Shown: positions 59,026 through 64,000 of the stretch, piece after piece
Numbering within the stretch: position 1 is the stretch's first letter
How the letters are laid out: each line of letters starts with the position of its first letter
Assembly (NCBI GenBank): GCA_016124445.1
Contig: WGNR01000002.1
Coordinates: 1 to 64,000, forward strand
Source of the DNA: a bacterium
Lineage (GTDB): Bacteria > Planctomycetota > Planctomycetia > Pirellulales > Pirellulaceae
Length of the DNA: 64,000 nucleotides
Direction: 5' to 3'
Notes under the pieces: model-generated
Database searches by the model: none
What the model was told of the DNA's origin: nothing
Seen by the model: only the letters and a program-made list of their open reading frames with translations
Program-made: the position numbers and the translations under genes

Positions 59026-60027
59026 TTAATCCATCTTCGCGTCGAGCGGTGAGACCGGTTTTTCGTTTTCAATCGCTTCTTCTTGCCTTCGGCCGAAATG
59101 CGCCTTCACTCCTAACAGCCGGGCCGCGCCCAGGGCAATCCAAACGGTCAGCAGCGGGCCCGACGCGAAAATCACCTGGCGGATGTCCCAGAGGACGTTG
59201 CTTCTCGTGTTTCCCGTGATGTACGCATAGGTCTCGCCGATGTATTTCGATAGCAAGTACTGCACGACAATCGCGACCGGTAGCACCACGAATGCCCAGC
59301 CCCAGCGCCGGGAAAGGCCGAAGAGAATCACGATCGCTGCGAGCGCGTAGGAAATATCAGACGGTATGGTACTGACAAACGTCTCCCACACAGAAACAAT
59401 CCTATACCCGCTAAGTGACGGCAATAGGACAGGCCTGTCATCCAGACGCAGGCCCATTAAAGTCGCGCCGTAATCGGACGTTAGGAATTGAAACATTCCC
59501 AAGCAGACGGCCACCGCGGCAATGAAACCGAGTATTGCGGCAATCGAAAACCGCCGCGAAGTGGTGGGCGAATCGTTTGTGGTGGCAAGCTCGGCCCAAC
59601 AGGCCAGCAAGAACGGTACCATCACCCACGTAACGAGTAACTGAACCACTAGGAGATCCGCCACGTCGCCTAATCTGTAAAGCATTGACTGAGGCAGATG
59701 TAAACCAATTTTGGGATTGTTATAGAACTGAACGTAGGCCTTTTCCAAAAGATTGCCATAGGCCCAGGCGGAAGTATAAATGCCTGCCCGCAGCCACCCT
59801 TGCCACGTCGTCCAAACGTTCGCCCGAGCCGCCATCCACACGGCCAGCACCAGGGACATCGAAGACATCTCCACGAGAAAAACGGCAATCTCCCAACTCG
59901 AAGTCAAGCTGAATGGGCTACCAGGATGTGTGATCGCGGCCGCAACGGGGGCGCTCAACAGCAGCACCAAGAAAAACAGCACACGCCGGCAGGTGGTTAC
60001 AGCCCAAGGAGTATGAAATTCGCTCAT
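59026..60027 (-). CDS. Array membrane protein 3 of 7
   Basis: 333 residues starting MSEFHTPWAVTTCRRVLFFL, with no extra residues before the MNEF-type start, so this copy probably shows the ancestral start. The most divergent member: NVWTTWQGWLRAGIYTSAWA, RRFSIAAILGFIAAVAVC, MFQFLTSDYG, SRRWGWAFVVLP and LTVWIALGAARLLGVKAHFG. Its tail EKPVSPLDAKMD differs from SPID(A/V)D at the end. A 210-base gap with repeat DNA separates it from gene 4. Confidence 0.75.
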   Translation of the reverse strand: MSEFHTPWAVTTCRRVLFFLVLLLSAPVAAAITHPGSPFSLTSSWEIAVFLVEMSSMSLVLAVWMAARANVWTTWQGWLRAGIYTSAWAYGNLLEKAYVQFYNNPKIGLHLPQSMLYRLGDVADLLVVQLLVTWVMVPFLLACWAELATTNDSPTTSRRFSIAAILGFIAAVAVCLGMFQFLTSDYGATLMGLRLDDRPVLLPSLSGYRIVSVWETFVSTIPSDISYALAAIVILFGLSRRWGWAFVVLPVAIVVQYLLSKYIGETYAYITGNTRSNVLWDIRQVIFASGPLLTVWIALGAARLLGVKAHFGRRQEEAIENEKPVSPLDAKMD

Positions 60028-60134
60028 ACGAGAAGTATCAGACTATCCACGCTGGCAGAGAAGGAGAGGAGATCGCAGCCGGTATGATAACAGACGCCAC
60101 CAATCAATGGTAATAAAGTTCCACGCGTGGTCTC

Positions 60135-60228
60135 ACGAACCACGGATTACACCGATGGACATGGATAGGCAGGAATGTTCCTAAGGCCTACCAGGGCCGA
60201 CCCAATCTTGCTTCCAGGCCCTGGGAAT
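60135..60228. repeat. CCATCCGTGG / CCAGGGC repeat inside the membrane-gene array
   Basis: GTCTCACGAACCACGGATTA, then GGCCTACCAGGGCCGACCCA and CCAGGCCCTGGG: the family of 42751, 48755 and 51971. It occupies the only long gap in the array (60028-60237). Confidence 0.5.
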
Positions 60229-60237
60229 CAGTTCATC

Positions 60238-61215
60238 CTAATCGACATCGATCGGCGAAACCTCCGGCTCGGGTTCGACAGGTGCTTCTACGAGCCGTCC
60301 AAAGTATGGCTGGACCCCAAGAAGCCTGGCGATGCAAAACCCAGCCCAAACCGTCAGCACGCGGCCTGAGACGAAAAAATCCATATTGATGCCCGAATAG
60401 GCGAAGGGTCGCGCTGACTTACCCGTAAACAAATCAATTGAATTGCTGACCCAATAGGTTCCAGAGACCGCCAACACAATCGCGGCGGGAAGCACGGCAA
60501 ATGCTAACCACCATCGCTTTGACAAGCTGTACAGAACCCATATCGCTGCCAGCAATGTTGGAATTTGATAAGAAGTGTCCTGGAATCGCCGCAGCAGCAT
60601 TTCCATGGTCGTACGATATTGAAATGTCTTTTGAGGAGCGAAATCAGACGTCATGAATTGAGCGCAGCCCAGGATCAGCGCGGCGATTGTGACAAAGCCG
60701 ATCAGCCCGGAAATCGAAAAACGTCTGGCATTCCTGGCTGGCTGGTCGGGCGCGGAAAGCTCGGCGGAGCATGCCATCACGATGGGGATCAGCAGCCAGG
60801 TCATGATCAAGACTTCCGACGTATCCAGCAGCAGCTTCATGAGTTTGACGGGTTGTAACCCAGGCAGAAAGAAGTTCATTCCTGCATCGAGCCTCGTTGC
60901 GTCGTAAAACAACAGGCGACCGTAGACGAAAGCCGCGACGTAAAAACCTGCCCGCAGCCAACCTTGCCACGAAGTCCAAACATGCGACCGAGTTGCCAGC
61001 CACAAGACCAGGACCATCCGCATCGCATCGTTTCCAATGAAGAATGCCGCTGCTGGGGGAGGGAGGATTTCCTCACCCAGCAGCGCGTTAAAGAAAATCC
61101 TCGAGATCGAACCGAGCCATAACAGCGCCGCGACGAACAGCACACGCCGCGCAATGGTAATCGACCAGTGGTTTTGAAGTTCGTTCATTCTGTGTTCGGA
61201 TGGTTCAATCTGCAT
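60238..61215 (-). CDS. Array membrane protein 4 of 7
   Basis: 325 residues from ATG 61215 (MQIEPSEHRMNELQNHWSIT); the first ATG lies inside the stop region of gene 5. Family blocks: HVWTSWQGWLRAGFYVAAF, RRFSISGLIGFVTIAALIL, CAQFMTSDFAP, SKRWWLAFAVLP, RVLTVWAGFCIARLLGVQPY and the tail EAPVEPEPEVSPIDVD. The Phe-Gly-Arg of PYFGR is kept, but the RR(K/R)E continuation is RLVE. It ends before the repeat-containing gap. Confidence 0.75.
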   Translation of the reverse strand: MQIEPSEHRMNELQNHWSITIARRVLFVAALLWLGSISRIFFNALLGEEILPPPAAAFFIGNDAMRMVLVLWLATRSHVWTSWQGWLRAGFYVAAFVYGRLLFYDATRLDAGMNFFLPGLQPVKLMKLLLDTSEVLIMTWLLIPIVMACSAELSAPDQPARNARRFSISGLIGFVTIAALILGCAQFMTSDFAPQKTFQYRTTMEMLLRRFQDTSYQIPTLLAAIWVLYSLSKRWWLAFAVLPAAIVLAVSGTYWVSNSIDLFTGKSARPFAYSGINMDFFVSGRVLTVWAGFCIARLLGVQPYFGRLVEAPVEPEPEVSPIDVD

Positions 61216-62197
61216 CGATCGGCGAAACCTCCGGCTCGGGTTCGACGGGTGCTTCCCTTCGCCGGCCGAAGTAAGGCCTTACGCCAAGTAAGCTGGCCGT
61301 GCACAAGGCGCTCCATAACGTGAGCGAACGCCCGGTGATGTATAGCCAGCGATTGAGGTTGGCATTGCTGAGGATACCGAATTGTGCATTGCCATTGAAT
61401 TGCTTGACGACATAGATAATCAGCTGAGTACACAGCGCATCGAACAAAATAGCGGCCGGCAGTGCCGCCAGCGCCCACCACCAGCGCTTCGTGAGGGCGA
61501 ACATGATCAACATCGCCGCCAGCAAGTGGGGAATGTGCATCGGGGCGTATTGTCCCAGCCAGATTTGCAGCGCCTTGGCGGTTGATGCATTGCTGTAGTT
61601 TGTCTGAGGTGCAAAGTCGGACGCCAGCAGTTGAACCCATCCCATGATGATGGCGGCGAGGGTGACAAACCCGATCAGCCCCCAAATCGAGAAGTGCCGG
61701 GAGCGCGTGGCAGGTTCGGTGGGCGTGGAAAGCTCAGCCAGGCAAATCATCGCGATTGGAGTCAGCAGCCAGGCCATCATCAAAACCATCAGCGTGTCGA
61801 TGGCCGGTCGGGCAAAGTCTTCGAACCTGGTTCCCGGCAGATGGATATAACTTTCCGGGTCGATCCACCTCTCTTGCGTGGCATCGAACAGGATTCGACC
61901 GTAGCTGAAAGCGACCAGGTAAATCGCGGCCCGCACCCACCCTTGCCACGAAGTCCAAACATGCGACCGCATCACCAGCCAGACAGCCACAATCGCTGGC
62001 AGCGAATCCATGCCCCAAAAGAAAACGACATCGGGAGTCAGCTCACCTTGATGGGCTCGGACCCGATATTGGAAGAAGGCAACCGAAATCGGACCCACAA
62101 ACAACAACGCCGCGACGAACAGCAAACGGCGAGTGATAGTGAGGCCTGGGTGGTTGTGAAATTCGTTCATACTGCTCTCGGAAGAGTTAACCCGCAT
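61205..62197 (-). CDS. Array membrane protein 5 of 7
   Basis: 330 residues from ATG 62197 (MRVNSSESSMNEFHNHPGLT), the ATG lying in the GATGCGGGTTAA end of gene 6. Blocks: HVWTSWQGWVRAAIYLVAF, RHFSIWGLIGFVTLAAIIM, VQLLASDFAPQ, TKRWWWALAALP, RSLTLWSALCTASLLGVRPY and the tail EAPVEPEPEVSPIDAD. The conserved Arg of ARLLG is Ser here (ASLLG). The last codons overlap gene 4 by 11 bases. Confidence 0.75.
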   Translation of the reverse strand: MRVNSSESSMNEFHNHPGLTITRRLLFVAALLFVGPISVAFFQYRVRAHQGELTPDVVFFWGMDSLPAIVAVWLVMRSHVWTSWQGWVRAAIYLVAFSYGRILFDATQERWIDPESYIHLPGTRFEDFARPAIDTLMVLMMAWLLTPIAMICLAELSTPTEPATRSRHFSIWGLIGFVTLAAIIMGWVQLLASDFAPQTNYSNASTAKALQIWLGQYAPMHIPHLLAAMLIMFALTKRWWWALAALPAAILFDALCTQLIIYVVKQFNGNAQFGILSNANLNRWLYITGRSLTLWSALCTASLLGVRPYFGRRREAPVEPEPEVSPIDAD

Positions 62198-63176
62198 CAA
62201 TCGGCGAAACCTCCGGCTCTACCTCGACGCGTGCTACTTTGCTTCGGCCGAAGTAAGGCTTTACGCCCAGCAACCGAGCCACGCAAAACGCTCCCCAAAC
62301 GGTTAGCATCCGGCCGCTGATGAAGAGCCAACTGTCGAACGTCAACGAGATCGCGATGTTGCCAGGCGGTTTGCCGCTGATAAGTTCGATAACATACGCG
62401 ACCAGCCGCGCGAGCAGTGCATTGAGCAAGATGGCGCTAACCAGAACGAGCACCGACCAGCGCCAGCGCTTCGATAAACCCAGCAGAATCCACACCGTCG
62501 CCACCAACGAGGCGAGATAAAAGGGTGCGTAGTTCCGTGTCAATCTCATCAGCGCTTGCGATGTCGCCAAACCGTTGTAGCCAGTCTGCGGGGCGAAATC
62601 GGAGGTCAAGAATCGAACCCAGCCCATCGCAATGGCAGCCGTCGTAACAAATCCAATCATGGCGAGAATCGAGAAACGTCGAGAGCCTTTCACCGGATCT
62701 TTGCTTGAGGCCAGTTCGGTCGAGCAAACCATCGCCACCGGCGTTAGCATCCAGGCCATCATCAACACGATCCAAAGTTCGATCGCCGGCCATTCGTAGT
62801 CTGCCAGGTGAGTGCCTGGGAGATGGAATCCGACCGATGGGTTCGTCCACTGGTGCTCGCTGGCATAAAGAAGCATCCGACCATAGCCAAACGCCAAGAT
62901 GTAAACGCCGGCCCGCAGCCACCCTAGCCACGAAGTCCACACGCCCGAGCGAGTCACCAACCAAGCCGCCAGCACCAGGTGCATCGCATCCATTCCCCAG
63001 GGGACAACGGTACTAAGCCGCAGTGCGAACCTGCTACTGCCCAGGGGATAAAACAGATAGTTGTCAAAGATCCCCAGCGACAGTAGCGCTGCGACGAACA
63101 GCAAACGGCGGGTCGTAGTCAACGCCCAGTAAATTCGTGGTTCAATCGTTTTGTTTCCAGCAGAATCAGTTTGCAT
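62187..63176 (-). CDS. Array membrane protein 6 of 7
   Basis: 329 residues from ATG 63176 (MQTDSAGNKTIEPRIYWALT). This member has no internal MNEF-type start (the position reads TIEP), so the overlapping ATG must be used. Blocks: GVWTSWLGWLRAGVYILAF, RRFSILAMIGFVTTAAIAM, VRFLTSDFAPQ, SKRWRWSVLVLV, RMLTVWGAFCVARLLGVKPY and the tail RSKVARVEVEPEVSPIDAG. The end overlaps gene 5 by 11 bases. Confidence 0.78.
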   Translation of the reverse strand: MQTDSAGNKTIEPRIYWALTTTRRLLFVAALLSLGIFDNYLFYPLGSSRFALRLSTVVPWGMDAMHLVLAAWLVTRSGVWTSWLGWLRAGVYILAFGYGRMLLYASEHQWTNPSVGFHLPGTHLADYEWPAIELWIVLMMAWMLTPVAMVCSTELASSKDPVKGSRRFSILAMIGFVTTAAIAMGWVRFLTSDFAPQTGYNGLATSQALMRLTRNYAPFYLASLVATVWILLGLSKRWRWSVLVLVSAILLNALLARLVAYVIELISGKPPGNIAISLTFDSWLFISGRMLTVWGAFCVARLLGVKPYFGRSKVARVEVEPEVSPIDAG

Positions 63177-64000
63177 CGATCGGCGAGACCTCCACCTGCG
63201 GCTGGGCGGCTTCTTCCCTTCGCCGGCCGAAGTAAGGCCGCACGCCGAGTAGCCTGGCCGCGCAAAACGCGGTCCAAATGATCATTTCGCGGCCGGTGAT
63301 AAAGTACCAGGAATATTCGCCGGTGGCCTCCATGTAAGCTGGCTGCGCGCCGGTGATCTGCAAGTAAGAATACGCGACGAAGTGAGAGCCCAGGACCATC
63401 ACGCCAATCGCGGCCGGCAGGCACAGAAACGCCCACTGCCACTCTTTGGAGAAGCCATACAAGAGCAGCATGGCCGCGATCACCGAGGGAATATGAAACG
63501 GCGCGCGGCTGAAAACATACTTCCCCAGGTTAACCCCCAGATAGTCATCGATTCCCAGGAGAGACCAGCCAATAGGTGAGGTGACGAACTGAAACAAGCC
63601 CAGGCTCACCGCCGCGGCCGCAATGAACGCCATTACTCCGAAAATAGAGAAGCGACGCGAACTTGTTGCCTGTTCGCTGGCCACGGAAAGCCTGACGGAG
63701 CAAGCCCAGGCCAGCGGAACGAGTAGCCAGGTCACGATCAACAGCATCAAAACCAGGAATGCCGCCATACCGTTGCTTTTGAGCGGCAGCGTGGGAAGAT
63801 GGTAATCCCCCCGAAACGAGGTCGCATTGGTCATCGCCTCTTCCAGCATGCAGCCGTACAGAAACGCCGAGAGATAGACGCCTGCCCGCAGCCACCCTTG
63901 CCACGAAGTCCAAACACGCGTTCGCGCCACCAGCCACAAGGCCAGGATCGTTTGAAGCGAATTGACCCCCAGCAAAAACCAACTCAGCCACAAATAATCA
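63166..64000 (-). CDS. Array membrane protein 7 (N-terminus outside the window)
   Basis: At least 277 residues; the frame is still open at the window edge, so the start lies beyond base 64000. Blocks: RVWTSWQGWLRAGVYLSAF, RRFSIFGVMAFIAAAAVSL, FQFVTSPIGW, SKEWQWAFLCLP, EMIIWTAFCAARLLGVRPY and the tail RRREEAAQPQVEVSPIDAN. It retains the charged RRREEA segment also seen in genes 1 and 2. It overlaps gene 6 by 11 bases, so the coupled unit probably extends further upstream. Confidence 0.75.
   Translation of the reverse strand, partial: DYLWLSWFLLGVNSLQTILALWLVARTRVWTSWQGWLRAGVYLSAFLYGCMLEEAMTNATSFRGDYHLPTLPLKSNGMAAFLVLMLLIVTWLLVPLAWACSVRLSVASEQATSSRRFSIFGVMAFIAAAAVSLGLFQFVTSPIGWSLLGIDDYLGVNLGKYVFSRAPFHIPSVIAAMLLLYGFSKEWQWAFLCLPAAIGVMVLGSHFVAYSYLQITGAQPAYMEATGEYSWYFITGREMIIWTAFCAARLLGVRPYFGRRREEAAQPQVEVSPIDAN

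Noticed and set aside
59010-59045. Repeat tail (ATCCGTGGTTGATC-like) fused into the end of array gene 3
   Set aside because: Similarity of TTCGTGGTTAATCCATCTTC to the repeat at 55848 is partial, and similar strings arise by chance in neighbouring array genes.

Overview
The window is from a planctomycete, most likely a Pirellulaceae-type organism (Blastopirellula, Bremerella and Rhodopirellula relatives). The evidence is the gene content: three DUF1559 proteins with a pilin-like N-terminus, a sulfatase, a TIGR03067-domain secreted protein, very large Ser/Thr kinases fused to WD40 or DUF1080/LRR sensor regions, an ECF sigma factor paired with an anti-sigma/kinase protein, Tat-exported enzymes, an NPYASP-type membrane protein, and many lone short genes with long intergenic gaps full of palindromic repeats. 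No rRNA, tRNA or CRISPR array was found.

Layout. 0-12 kb: a partial gene end, a secreted amidohydrolase, a sulfatase, a WD40 lipoprotein, two near-identical DUF1559 genes separated by a small lipoprotein gene, then a protein built from eight copies of GLLLPAVQKV-type segments that look like the end of the DUF1559 pilin helix. 11-24 kb: a methyltransferase, a Tat FAD oxidoreductase, a membrane LRR protein, a beta-lactamase-fold hydrolase, TIGR03067 plus DUF6868-like proteins, and an endonuclease/phosphatase - zinc ribbon - OB-like operon. 24.7-27.8 kb: ECF sigma factor plus anti-sigma/kinase/WD40 protein. 28-37.4 kb: an accessory-looking stretch of small unrelated genes, including a two-domain winged-helix + TIR/deoxyribosyltransferase-like protein (candidate immune effector), a membrane-protein reading frame broken by two TGA codons, and a probably frameshifted membrane gene. 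37.5-42.7 kb: a 1,244-residue kinase-DUF1080-LRR protein and a third DUF1559 gene. 43-48 kb: a decayed mobile region with an Rhs fragment, small orphan genes and two internally deleted insertion sequences whose terminal repeats are still visible. 48-57 kb: metallophosphatase, ankyrin, transglutaminase-like and c-heme proteins, and three paralogous membrane-anchored LRR-like proteins.

57-64 kb, running off the right edge: seven tandem paralogues of an eight-helix membrane protein, all on the minus strand. Four of the six junctions have the same 11-nt overlap, in which the start codon of one gene lies inside the terminal Ile-Asp codons of the gene before it. I do not recognise the family; this is the most striking structure in the window.

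Intergenic DNA holds several dispersed palindromic repeat families: a roughly 100-bp GTAGGGTG...CACCCTAC element in seven copies, a CCAGGGGC...GCCCCTGG family, a GGTTGCTTGCAACC family and others. Some are fused to one another, which suggests repeated insertion and decay. Many genes have weak or no Shine-Dalgarno sequence, so start choices rest on signal peptides, paralogue alignment or position.
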